Position numbers and translations under genes: made by a program. This document shows positions 1 through 8,763 of a stretch of 13,057 nt of DNA, piece after piece (positions within the stretch are counted from its first letter, which is position 1; each line of letters starts with the position of its first letter). The notes under the pieces were generated by a model. It was given only the letters and a program-made list of their open reading frames with translations, ran no database searches and was not told the origin of the DNA. The DNA is from Euperipatoides rowelli (taxonomy: Eukaryota; Onychophora; Udeonychophora; Euonychophora; Peripatopsidae): NCBI GenBank assembly GCA_003024985.2, contig PXIH01S0016850.1; one strand, written 5' to 3'.

Positions 1-431
1 AAAAAAACTCTCGCAGCCAAAGGAAAATTTATATGACATCTGACCTATGTAGATATATTTACTAAATTTCATTTCTAAATATCTTTTTTTTTTTTTAATT
101 TTTTTTAACAAGTGGAATTTTTTCTTTTTAGTATTTTTCTTTGAAATATCATAAAAAAATCCATTTCGTGTGACCTTTAAATAAAACGATTTTTAAAGTT
201 AACATATGGGAAATAACTTCTCTATATACTGTAAATACTATTACTAGGTTTGAAATTGTCTGCCAATTTTATTAAGCTTTAGAACTGTTTATTAAATCTT
301 TTTTGGAATATTATTTGTAAGATAATTATAATGAGTCAAGGATTCAAACTAATCTAATTTATGAAGCTTTAATATAAAAAATAGTCAGTTGAGATGACAA
401 TTATTAGGTAAAGTATATGATTATAATTTAA

Positions 432-452
432 ATATATATATATATATATATA
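432..452. repeat. (AT)n microsatellite
   Basis: About ten uninterrupted AT dinucleotide units in otherwise AT-rich intronic DNA. It is likely to vary in length between individuals. No function is implied. Confidence 0.95.
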
Positions 453-858
453 ATAAGTAATGTTCTGATGACAAACAGAAAAATAAAGTTTTGATAAATC
501 ACACCACCTCAAAATTATACTGAACTAGGAATAATTTAATTTTTTTTAAATATATTTTTGATTTCTAAAGCTTTATATACTGTAACATTAAAACAAAGAT
601 CATACTGAGAATGAAGTAAATTGCTAAGTTAACTTTTTAAATTAAGAAATATCATGTCTGCAAATGTTAAACATTTTTTAATTTTTTAAGTTTAACTTCA
701 AATCATCACAAGGATGAAAACATGCAAAATCTTATTTTGATGGAAAAGAATGTATTGAGCAGCCTAATTATTTTTATATATAGATATATTTTTTTTTAAT
801 TGTGTTAACTATTGTGACGTAGATGTTGAATTAGTATGATAGTAGTTATATATTTTTT

Positions 859-886
859 AACTGATGGCAAAAATATGCCATTAGTT
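859..886. repeat. Imperfect hairpin, 10 of 11 bp stem
   Basis: AACTGATGGCA at 859-869 pairs with TGCCATTAGTT at 876-886, with one G:T-type mismatch and a six-base loop. It could be a decayed palindromic repeat or chance in AT-rich sequence. Confidence 0.5.
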
Positions 887-1212
887 TAATTCATCTTTCT
901 TGGCATTTGTCCTGTTGCCACCACTAGTGTCTAACGCTGTAGCTTATAGTATATAAAATAATACATTTTCAAACCAAGCCGTAATCACTGATGTTTGCTT
1001 ATTTGAATTAGAATTCAAAATTGGTTGGAAGGTTAGCTTAAAAGAAAAGATAAAATATGATATATTCTATGTATCAAAATTATAGAATAATTATCAATTA
1101 TAAAACTATGTTTAGTTTAATTCTTTTGGCTAATAATATAGCAATTAAGTCTGCAATAACAACAAGCTAAAATAATTAATTATTCTTAAAAACAAAAGTG
1201 AAAATAACTTAC

Positions 1213-1344
1213 TGTGCATCTTTGAATGTGATAGAGCAGTCGCTTTTTTATATGGGGAGTAAAGACATCCAAATCAAAAGGATCAACAAAACCTTCTAAT
1301 TGATCTATTATCTTCTGTAATTGGTCTTCATTCTGCTTGTCTCC
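1213..1344 (-). CDS. COG1: COG1 exon (FVDPFDLDVFTPH motif; last visible)
   Basis: This 132-base exon has 44 whole codons and phase 0 at both ends. It runs from the acceptor TTGTTCTAG to the near-perfect donor GTAAGTT. It encodes GDKQNEDQLQKIIDQLEG, then FVDPFDLDVFTPHIKKRLL and YHIQRCT. The DPFDLDVFTPHL-type sequence is the most recognisable signature of animal COG1 near its C-terminus, so this exon anchors the gene identification. In family members the region is followed by a variable, often Ser/Thr-rich tail with a short conserved segment that helps hold COG8. That tail is not seen in this window. The donor quality argues that at least one more coding exon follows. Confidence 0.97.
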
Positions 1345-3024
1345 CTAGAACAATGTTACAAACTAAATAATGAACCAATCATCTTCAACTATGAAAGAAA
1401 ATGGCACTCTTTACAAATTGCTTATAAAACTTTGGTTTTGCATTAATGTAGGCTATATAATAATATTTAATAAGATTGATCAATAAAGCTATTGTGAAGC
1501 TTTTTTTAACCCTTTCCATTCAAGTATTTGCCATGTAGGATCTACTGCAGCCATTAATACTTGTGGATGCATATGGTTCCCACAATTTGACAAGACTTAA
1601 CGATAAATACTTCAATTAAACTTTCATTCCATTTAATTGATTATAATTATGACAATTCTAATTTATAATAATTATTTTTCCTTAAAGAAATATTCTAAAA
1701 AAAAAAGTATTTTATATCCAAATTATAAACATACTGTATAGTAACTATTCATGCAATAAAATAACAATTGTAATACAGAAATACTAATATACAGTATACG
1801 AGATTTAAAAAAAAATGGGAAGCTGGAATTTTGTATTTGTCACAGACAGTGGAAAGGGAAAGATGTGCACATTTATCCCATACCTGAGGCACAGCATATT
1901 ATGAAGACATCCGTTTAACACAGTGAAAAGATTAAAACAGAAGGCAATGATCGTTTTATTTATAATTTACTTATTTTTTTCTCTTTTAATTTAATGCAAA
2001 CTCAAATCTGAAATGAATATTCTATTCATCATCGAAATTTGCTGTTCAACTTACAAGACCACAAATTAAATATGGAGATCTGATATTTAAGGTGTATGCC
2101 ATTAGCTTTTCACAATGATACTTTTTAAATGTAGAATGTACATGGCAGACTGATCAACTGTATGGAGGGCAATCTATTTCTATTCCATGCATACATAAAC
2201 AAAAATTCTAGTTTGACGTGAGGGATTGGCAAGAAACCGACAGTCTACAATCATCCTCCATTTCCCGCTTTCATAGATAATTTCATTCACATATAGAGTT
2301 TTGAAGTAAGCTAAAATGAAGTGAATTACAATAGCTTTATCCCTTATAAGATTCATGAGTGCAAAAGAGTGAATTTGATTGCGCTTTTAACTTAGAAATT
2401 TATTTGGCTGCCGCCTCTTATAAGAGTGCTTGATGACAGTGTTTGTTGTTAAAAATTATGGGAAATTAAGTATTTTCTCAGCCTTTAATCCCAAGTTCTT
2501 TTGATGAAATCAACAGTGAAATGTTCATCGCAGAATTTGTAGATAAAATACACAAAGTTCTGAAAATGAAATATCCAGTTCATATTTAAATTTCAATAAT
2601 TTTAGACAATTACACAACACTTCCAATGTCTAAAATAAATAAAAAATAAAACATCACAGATTATTTTCTTGTATTTGTGTGCAGTCAGAGGACAGATAAA
2701 ATGAACTTCAAGCTAGTTAATTTAATACACCAAAACTCAATATGGCAAATTGGTTTTATAAATGAACATTTAGGAGACAGACATTTCATACAAAATAGAA
2801 TGTATAAACCGACAATTAATACATAAACTATTAATGTATTAATTGAACTTTAGGTATTCAAGAATAAAATACCTTGAAATGAATAAATAGCAATAAAAAT
2901 TTTAGTCCTTTTTTTCCACAGCTAATGTTTTGTTTAATGATGTAGGCTACCAAATAAATAAAAATAAAATTTAATTTGCTACCATTTATTCAGACTACAA
3001 TAAATTAAAAGCCTAAGAATTGAT

Positions 3025-3229
3025 TGTCTGGCAGAAAATAAACATTTTCATTTAAAATTTAGATTTTTTTTTTCTATTTTAATTGAAACCTTTTTATTTT
3101 TAAAGCTAATTTCTGTGTTATAAATGTTCTTTAGTTAGCTTATTTAGTGCACTTGCTTATTTGATTGAAAGGGTTTAAGTCACAAATTTCAAGTATTTTA
3201 ACATAAGCAAGCGTATGAACTGCCAGACA
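3025..3229. repeat. Spaced inverted repeats, possible small palindromic element
   Basis: TGTCTGGCAG at 3025-3034 is matched by its exact reverse complement at 3220-3229. Inside it, CTTGCTTAT at 3152-3160 is matched by ATAAGCAAG at 3203-3211. This could be a 205-base non-autonomous element with short terminal repeats. However, no target-site duplication is visible, and repeats of 9-10 bases at this spacing can arise by chance. Confidence 0.25.
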
Positions 3230-4179
3230 TTAGTTATTACAAATGGCATTTGGATTTGCAATTAACTTATTGCTCGTTAAAAGTAACATTTTAAATATTT
3301 ATTATTTATTTCTTTAATTTTTTTAAGTAATACTGTACAATATACATATTTGCTATCTTTATCCAATCGTGAAACTTATATATTGTTTATTTTATCAACA
3401 CAAATATAAAATTAAATTTCCTGAATATAGAAATCTTATTCTCTTAAGATTAAGGATGTAGTAAATATTACAAGATTGTTATTAAAACATTACAAATAGA
3501 TATTTAAATTTTAGAAGAACCATATTTTAAATAAAAAAATAGTATAAGGTCTATAGGCTACTCTGCATTCAACATCTTTATCATTGAATAATAGATGATT
3601 TTGCGATTGTTGTTTTATGCATGGTAAATTAAATTTTTAGCACCTCTGATTGTCTTGATATGTTTAGATAAAAAATTATGGAAAAGTAACAGAATTTATT
3701 TGAAAATCTAACAGTTTTTCTCTACATAATTTGAGATAAATCATTTTCAGTTATTCTAAAGCATATTTAATTTTATTGTAATCATTACCATAAGTTTAAT
3801 TGCATGTTTTTTTTAACAAATTCCGCGGGGTTTTTTAAAATTTCCTTATAAATGTACAGTACTCGATTTGAGGCCTAATAAATAACCTACAGTATATGCT
3901 GTTAATATTATATTTAACTTGCATTGAACTGTCTTAGCCTATAAAGAATATACAGTACAGTATATTTTTGTGTGCTGGTTGCCCTCTCACCAATATTTTT
4001 TTTTTAACACCAATGCACAGCAGAATTAAATAAAAGAAAAAAAAGTTAAAGGCAATCAGGTTCGACTTTTAAATAGGATATACTGTATATAAATATCACT
4101 GCAATGATGAGTTGGGAATAGAAAACACTGGCTGACAAAACTTAGAGTGATGCTCATGTTTTTAACACTAGCCCTCACT

Positions 4180-4236
4180 CATGAAGGTGGCAAAATCTGA
4201 AATCACTAATATAAACAACATGGTGCCACCTCCATG
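4180..4236. repeat. Inverted repeat, 12 of 13 bp
   Basis: CATGAAGGTGGCA at 4180-4192 pairs with TGCCACCTCCATG at 4224-4236 with one mismatch and a 31-base loop. The arms are richer in G and C than the surroundings, which makes chance less likely than for an all-A/T hairpin. It may be a remnant of a palindromic repeat. Confidence 0.4.
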
Positions 4237-4508
4237 TTTATATAACTGATAAAAACAAAATATTTATAATCTATAACTAAATTTGTTAAAGTACCCGTTG
4301 GGTGGTTAATCTATTCCAGCTTCTTATCGAATACTTTGAAAAGCTCTCAAAGAGAGAAAAATACCTCTTAGAATGACAATCTCGTTAGTTCATTTAGTGA
4401 AAATAGGAAATGTACGAGTTAATAAAAATAGATCCACTTTCCCACTCAGACTTATTTCCAGATCATGTTATTAAAGAATTTATAATATTAAAGCAAAGAA
4501 GAGCTTAC

Positions 4509-4701
4509 CTTTTGTGTGCAACTTTTTCTACTTAAAATACCAGCGATGAATTGTAAGTCAAACATGATTTGTAACGCTTGTGTCTGATTGATTGGAAAGT
4601 AATCCAAAGTATTCAAGTTTTGCTGATGTTCAAATAATAAAGTTTCGTATGCAGATAAAATTCCGGTGGTGGCCTGTGATATCAATGGCTGTAGATTTAA
4701 C
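4509..4701 (-). CDS. COG1: COG1 exon (largest visible; NQTQALQIMFDLQF motif)
   Basis: This 193-base exon begins after a long T-tract ending TTTAG. Its first base completes an Arg codon (AG|G), 64 codons follow, and it ends in phase 0 before the donor GTAAGC. The reading includes LNLQPLISQATTGILSAYET, a glutamine-rich link, then DYFPINQTQALQIMFDLQFI and AGILSRKSCTQK. Family members share the pattern of an amphipathic helix (AYE-L), a hydrophilic linker, and a Q/N-rich turn into (Q/N)xxALQ(L/I)(L/M)(F/Y)DL(R/Q)(Y/F). The open frame runs past the donor to 4488, but those extra residues (VSSSLL) are intronic: the next exon joins in frame at the GT and continues the homology. Confidence 0.96.
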
Positions 4702-4861
4702 CTAAAAAAAAAAAAGATCTACAAAATGTTTTTTTAAAAATAAAGTAATATTAAAATTTCTAAAAAAAACATCGTTATACCATCGTTGTCAATAGATAAA
4801 GGTGATGACTACATTTTTTCTTAATTTTATAAATAAATATTTGAAGCTCTCAACATTTTAC
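4702..4861 (-). other. COG1: COG1 short intron, 160 bases
   Basis: Phase 2 intron with donor GTAAAA and an acceptor preceded by an uninterrupted T-run of about eleven bases. It is much shorter than the neighbouring introns and holds no feature of its own. Confidence 0.93.
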
Positions 4862-4938
4862 CTGCTTAATGAGTGACCTCCTATATTATTCACTTCCTGG
4901 CACAAGTTGAATAGAAGTACATGGACATACCAAGATGC
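4862..4938 (-). CDS. COG1: COG1 exon (SWYV...LCQEVNNIGGHSL)
   Basis: This 77-base exon starts after the strong acceptor TTTTTTCTTCAG and ends before GTAAAA, leaving two bases (AG) to be completed by the next exon. It encodes ASWYVHVLLFNLCQEVNN then IGGHSLS. This is among the best conserved stretches of animal COG1: a W-Y-V helix, the LCQE motif, and the N.(I/V)GGH turn. The following intron is only 160 bases, so the two exons sit together while their neighbours lie 2.5 and 3.2 kb away. Confidence 0.96.
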
Positions 4939-5290
4939 CTGAAGAAAAAAAGTTTAAAATAAAAAAAATATTATAAACATCTTAAAGAAAATAAAGTCTG
5001 TTTTATTTAAGCTATATTGACAAATTAAGATTATAAGTCAGCATAGTAATAAAAAATAAACTAGAGAGAGCCACATCCATTGTTTAATGGTATGTGGAAA
5101 GAGATAGAAATTCTCATTGTTAGTTAATATAAAAGATGCTTTTGCATTTATATATAGACCAATTAGTATTTGATTTTTTTTTTTTAATTTGTAATTATTG
5201 CAATATTTGAGTCGTTTCATCATCGAGTCATTTTCATTTGAGTTGCTTATTTTTCATCAATGAGTCATTTGTTATAGCTTAAAAAGTAAA

Positions 5291-5311
5291 TTTAACATCT
5301 AAGATGTTAAA
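5291..5311. repeat. Perfect 10-bp palindrome
   Basis: TTTAACATCT is followed, after a single A, by its exact reverse complement AGATGTTAAA. It could form a cruciform or a tight hairpin in RNA. It is short and mostly A/T, so chance is possible. Confidence 0.5.
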
Positions 5312-5544
5312 AAAAAAATTAACACTGTATTGGAGTATACAGTAAAAAACCACTACTAAATCATATTAAATAATGTAAATATTAAAAAAAAAAAGAATTT
5401 AAAAATATTGTAATATTTCTTAAAAGCATTAAGAAACATTATTACATTTAATTATTTTTTAATTTAATATTCTATTTATTCATTACTAGTTTAAAAGCCT
5501 GTCATGATGGATACAGTGACATCTATGGACAGAAAATAGAGCAA

Positions 5545-5625
5545 AAACATCTTCGGGCAACACCGGCTCGCCAAAGATGGCCGAGCAGCGTGTCAGACAT
5601 CATGACCAAAGTGACCAAACTGGCC
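5545..5625. other. Locally GC-rich patch of unknown origin
   Basis: In otherwise very AT-rich DNA, this stretch is close to balanced and carries several CpG dinucleotides, including CACCGGCTCGCC and GGCCGAGCAGCGTG. Short open readings exist on both strands, but none matches a family I recognise and none joins COG1 in phase. The composition suggests an inserted repeat or a fragment of former coding sequence. GTCATGATG at 5501-5509 and CATCATGAC at 5598-5606 form a 9-bp inverted pair around it. Confidence 0.35.
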
Positions 5626-5904
5626 TTTTATTATACTGTAATTAGATGTTAAGAAAACTAATTTTTACAATTGCCTTTTAAAATGTTTTGCTCAATATTG
5701 TTTGTATTTTCACATTTTTAATTAATCTGGCAACAATTTGCCCTCCTTCCTAAAATCAATTCTCTCTCTTTATTACTTTATGTAAAAATGACAGGAAAAG
5801 GAAAAGTTTGTTTCTTTTCTACAGTATTTTTTTTAAAAAAGTTACTGTGTGTAGTAGAGGAACCTATCTCTTGCATTTCACTGTATCCCTATGGAAATTT
5901 TATA

Positions 5905-5968
5905 CTCAATTTGAGTTGTTTCGATTTGAGTTTCATATTTTAGGAACCAAGCTACAACTCAAATTGAG
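5905..5968. repeat. Perfect 15-bp inverted repeat
   Basis: CTCAATTTGAGTTGT at 5905-5919 is matched base for base by its reverse complement ACAACTCAAATTGAG at 5954-5968, with a 34-base loop. The loop contains another TTTGAGTTT word. The pairing stops sharply at both ends. It lies just beyond the 3' end of the LINE fragment and could be a tiny palindromic repeat. It would form a stable hairpin in the COG1 pre-mRNA. Confidence 0.75.
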
Positions 5969-6052
5969 GCTCTGGTGCATAATATAATAAAACAAATACA
6001 ATAAAACAATGTTGCCCCCCTCCCTCTCCCAATTTAAATAAATATTGCTGAC

Positions 6053-6079
6053 AATTAATTAATTTATTTATTTATTTTG
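6053..6079 (-). repeat. AAAT-type 3' tail of the LINE
   Basis: On the minus strand the element ends in three to four AAAT units followed by TTAATT repeats. A short tandem tail instead of a long poly(A) tail is common in CR1/Jockey-like elements and marks the 3' end of the insertion. Confidence 0.7.
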
Positions 6080-6195
6080 AAAATAACACAATAAGCTTAT
6101 CAAGCTTTTGTTACACTAAATATAAAAACCATAATACAGGCAAAAAGTAAAAACAAAATTAGACACTACAACTAAGATATTTTAAATAATTTACA

Positions 6196-7169
6196 TTAGG
6201 CCATTTCTTTAAAAACTTCCAAATTAATTAAATATCTATCTAATGCAGTCTTAAAAGAAGACATGGTTAATACTTTAAATAAAACGTCAGGTAATGCATT
6301 CCATATAGGAATGATTCTGTTTACAAAAAATAAAGAAGGAATTCTGTTTTTAATCAAGGGGTGTGTATCACCCTATGTACCTGACCTTTTAAGCTAGTTT
6401 TATCATCAAGTACAAAACAATTCTTAGCATTTTTATTCATAATTAGTAATTTAAAAGTATAAATTATATTACCCCTAAAAATCCTTTGTTCTGGAGTAAA
6501 AATATCGAAATTAAAAGATTTATTCAGTCTTGTCTCATAAGTTAAATTATGAAAACCACATATTTTCTTGGTTCCTCTCCTAAAAACTTTAATAATATTA
6601 TCCATGTCTTTTTTATTTGCAATACAATAAATTGAAATGACAATAACTAAATACAGGTTGAATATAAATATTGTAAGATGAGGATAATAAACAAGGGGAC
6701 ATGTTTCCAAACACTCTAAATAAAATTGCAAATTTTGACGCCATTTATTTTTGCTATCTTGCAGGCATGATGATCAAAATAAAGTCTCAAATCAAACGTA
6801 ATTCCCAGATCAGTATGATAATTTTTATAAGGCAATACATTATCATCGATAGACAAGACTGGTAAATTTTTTTTTTACCAAAATTCAATATTATCGATTT
6901 TTCACTATTAATTATCATAGAGTTTTCTTTTATCCACTGACACAACTTGTCAAAGTCATGTTGAAGATCAATAATATCCAGATCTGAGAAAATGGCTCTT
7001 GTTAACTTTAAATCATCTGCAAATATCAATAGCTGTGATTTAATCCCCACAAAAATATCTGATATATAAATATTAAATAAATGAGCTGCTAAAATGGTTC
7101 CCAGAGGGACACCTTATATTCAGAAGATTTATCATTGTTAGTTTTTACTACTACACTACGATTCGTTAA
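6196..7169 (-). pseudogene. LINE reverse transcriptase, C-terminal half, frameshifted
   Basis: The functional enzyme would copy LINE RNA into DNA at a nicked target. Reading downward: a segment containing LTNRSVVVK near 7169; then, in another frame from 7113, GVPLGTILAAHLFNIYISDI, matching the family's GVPQGS(I/V)LGPLLFxIYxND; then FADDLK at 7023-7006, the catalytic [YF]ADD box with both aspartates present. A following helical stretch leads to a frame change at a ten-A run (minus strand; plus 6867-6876). Further frame changes occur near 6730, near 6610 and at a C-run near 6360. The last frame carries FFVNRIIPIWNALPD and SFKTALDRYL, the usual C-terminal signature of Jockey/CR1/L2-like proteins, and stops with TAA at 6198-6196. 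The breaks show a dead copy. Confidence 0.88.
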
Positions 7170-7459
7170 AAATAATATTTTTAGTATATGCCTCCCCTAT
7201 TCCTTTTGTTGTGGATTTATTTTTGTAAATTTTCAATCAGAATTGCATATAAAATTAAAAATGTATTTATTTATTATTGCAAATAGGCTTACATATTGTG
7301 AATTATCTATACAAAAGAAGTTAAACCCATTGCCTGTTGGCCGTCTATTTATTATACGACACGTTTATTATAATGATGTCTTTATAATGTATCTAAGAAT
7401 ACATAAAAATGAACAGATTGTTTTAACAGTTACATTATTGTTGGATGGATTGATAATAC

Positions 7460-7537
7460 CTGCATTGGAATTTTGACAGCTGACGTAATGGTCCTACCAT
7501 CTTCACTCTCTTCCTGAATATCAATTTCATCCCACAA
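7460..7537 (-). CDS. COG1: COG1 exon (acidic DEIDIQEE segment)
   Basis: This 78-base exon has 26 whole codons and phase 0 at both ends. It follows the acceptor TTTTACTAG and precedes the donor GTATTA, a weaker-than-consensus site. It encodes LWDEIDIQEESEDGRT followed by ITSAVKIPMQ. Animal COG1 has a closely similar acidic loop (W-[DQ]-E-[IL]-[DE]-I-Q-E-E) followed by a basic/hydrophobic turn ending in P-[AM]-Q before the conserved (A/P)SWYV. That is the junction found here with the next exon. Since the exon length is a multiple of three, skipping it would keep frame; nothing in the sequence shows that this happens. Confidence 0.95.
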
Positions 7538-8654
7538 CTAGTAAAAGAAACAAAATAGCTCAATTACGAGAGAAATAAAATAATATACTGAGCCTAAATG
7601 AAATATTTTATACAACTATTTATAAACAACAAAATGAGATAAAACTAATCCTTTTCACTTAACTAAAATGAAAAAATAATTTTGAACGTAGAAATGAGCT
7701 TGAAAGTGAATGAAATCATTGTATACTAATTTAAATAACTGTAAAGGGGTGGTGCTTAGTTAGCAAAAATGCATGGCTTATTTATCAATTAATATAAATT
7801 GTGTTGGGTCTAACAGGAAATTATGCTTTTTCTTCATTAAAAAAGGGGACTAGAGTCTAACCAAAACAAGTTAACTTGCTCTCATCAACATAAAGTACCT
7901 TAGTCCAATCTTCAAATTCCTAGTGCAAATATTTCTTAACAAAATTCAATTAGACATCATTTTGCTTGTTTTTTAATCGGGAATCCGAATCTTTTATCAA
8001 AAATAAGCATAAACAAATATTTTTTTAGTAATTTTTTTCTGTAATCTCCGAGATGATGATGATAAAATAGACCATCACCCGATTTTGACAGATAGCCCTA
8101 CTGTGTGTCTCTCATTTGAGCTAGAATTTTTTTGTTTTGATTTTGAAAATCTGCATTAAATTTCAATTTTAAAAATGTATAAGTTTATCCCTAAATATTT
8201 TAGAATATATTTATTAGACCCCTGAAAGTAAAAAATTTCCGAAATCACTTGAGAAATATCCCAAAAATAAATACATGGCCAAAGGGTTAAGAAAATAAAC
8301 AATGTGCAAACGTAAATCAGTTTTTCCATTCCAATATGAATCAATACAATCAATTGCAAATAAAATAATAGAAATGCATTCCCTATAGTATCTATAAACT
8401 TTTTTTATAACTGACAAATTTAAAACATTATAGTTTTTTAATTCCACTTCGAAAATTAAAAAAAAATACATTTTTCTTAAAATGAGCTAAAACATTCTGT
8501 ATACATCAAAGAACTGGAATAAGAAAATTTCAGACAAAATCTTGAGCTGCTTGTCCAATTACCTTGTCCTCAGCATCCATACTCTCCTTATGGGTAAAAG
8601 CTGTATTACAATCCATGTTAACTAGAAAATATAGCTGGGCCAGATCCCTCCTTA

Positions 8655-8763
8655 CATATGCCTATCACATCCTACAGGGCATGAAATCTCAATTATTTTA
8701 CTCCACATACTTGAAGGTAGCAATCTGTCCTTTCTTAAAGTCACTTAGAGGTGTTGACACATT
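8655..8763 (-). pseudogene. Decayed N-terminal helix-turn-helix of a Tc1/mariner-like transposase
   Basis: From 8763 downward the minus strand reads NVSTPLSDFKKGQIATFKYV and then stops. The PLSDFxKGQI(A/V)xxK pattern is the usual first helix of the paired-type DNA-binding domain in Tc1-like transposases. One frame over, from 8702, the reading continues SKIIEISCPVGCDRHM, fitting the second and third helices (xxIAxxxGCSRxxV). A third frame then gives YVRRDLAQL. Two frame changes within about 110 bases show an old inactive fragment. No DDE catalytic domain or terminal inverted repeats were found nearby; the third frame stays open to 8533 without recognisable similarity. The family call is an inference from motif shape, since no alignment was run. 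Confidence 0.5.

Larger units (their letters stand above)
1..1212. other. Noncoding AT-rich stretch 3' of the last visible COG1 exon
   Basis: On the minus strand this is the start of the intron after the COG1 exon that ends at 1213, whose donor reads GTAAGT. The COG1 protein should continue for roughly another hundred residues, but I found no in-phase open stretch with a pyrimidine-rich acceptor here, so the next exon is probably to the left of the window. The stretch holds long A/T runs, an (AT)n microsatellite and a small imperfect hairpin at 859-886. I see no gene on the plus strand. Confidence 0.7.
1345..4508 (-). other. COG1: COG1 intron, 3,164 bases
   Basis: This is the intron between the NQTQALQ and DPFDLDVF exons, with donor GTAAGC and acceptor TTCTAG, phase 0. 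It is AT-rich throughout with repeated A/T homopolymers. No open stretch with coding character was seen on either strand. It contains several TACAGTA/TACTGTA words (near 1734, 1793, 3335, 3856, 3892, 3952 and 4081) and inverted repeats at 3025-3229 and 4180-4236. No recognised transposon protein remains. Confidence 0.85.
6053..7250 (-). mobile_element. 5'-truncated non-LTR retrotransposon (LINE; Jockey/CR1-type) in a COG1 intron
   Basis: The element runs on the minus strand and ends at about 6053-6079 in a short tail of AAAT-type repeats, as many CR1/Jockey-like LINEs do. Just before the tail the sequence holds AAGCTTGATAAGCTT, an inverted repeat that could form a 3' UTR hairpin. The coding part holds reverse-transcriptase motifs and the usual C-terminal ending. 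The 5' half (endonuclease and early RT motifs) is absent, which is typical of incomplete reverse transcription. The 5' boundary is vague: similarity fades between about 7170 and 7260. Several frameshifts make it inactive. It is in the same orientation as COG1. Confidence 0.85.
4939..7459 (-). other. COG1: COG1 intron, 2,521 bases, hosting a LINE fragment
   Basis: Phase 0 intron with donor GTATTA and acceptor CTTCAG. About half of it is a decayed non-LTR retrotransposon inserted in the same orientation as COG1. The remainder (about 4939-6050) is AT-rich intronic DNA with a small perfect palindrome, a GC-richer patch and a 15-bp inverted repeat, listed separately. No second gene is visible. Confidence 0.9.

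Noticed and set aside
1-60. Possible COG1 exon at the left edge (minus strand, after a TACATAG)
   Set aside because: Poor polypyrimidine tract, and the readings do not resemble COG1.
881-937. Minus-strand reading ending KDELN then stop, considered as a terminal COG1 exon
   Set aside because: The acceptor is not pyrimidine-rich, the frame does not fit phase 0 from the exon at 1213-1344, and COG1 is cytosolic and does not end in an ER-retention signal. The KDEL letters are followed by Asn and look accidental.
4056-4070. GGTTCGACT, resembling a tRNA/SINE B box
   Set aside because: No A box at the right distance, no cloverleaf pairing and no RNA polymerase III terminator arrangement.
5038-5223. 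61-codon minus-strand open frame
   Set aside because: Intronic, A/T-driven composition, no similarity and no in-phase splice sites that would join COG1.
7135-7476. 113-codon plus-strand open frame
   Set aside because: It overlaps a COG1 exon and the LINE fragment in antisense and has no recognisable domain.
8156-8471. Two overlapping minus-strand open frames of 67 and 85 codons
   Set aside because: They are rich in Phe, Tyr, Ile and Leu, as expected from A/T-rich DNA. They have no family motif, overlap one another in different frames, and do not fit COG1.
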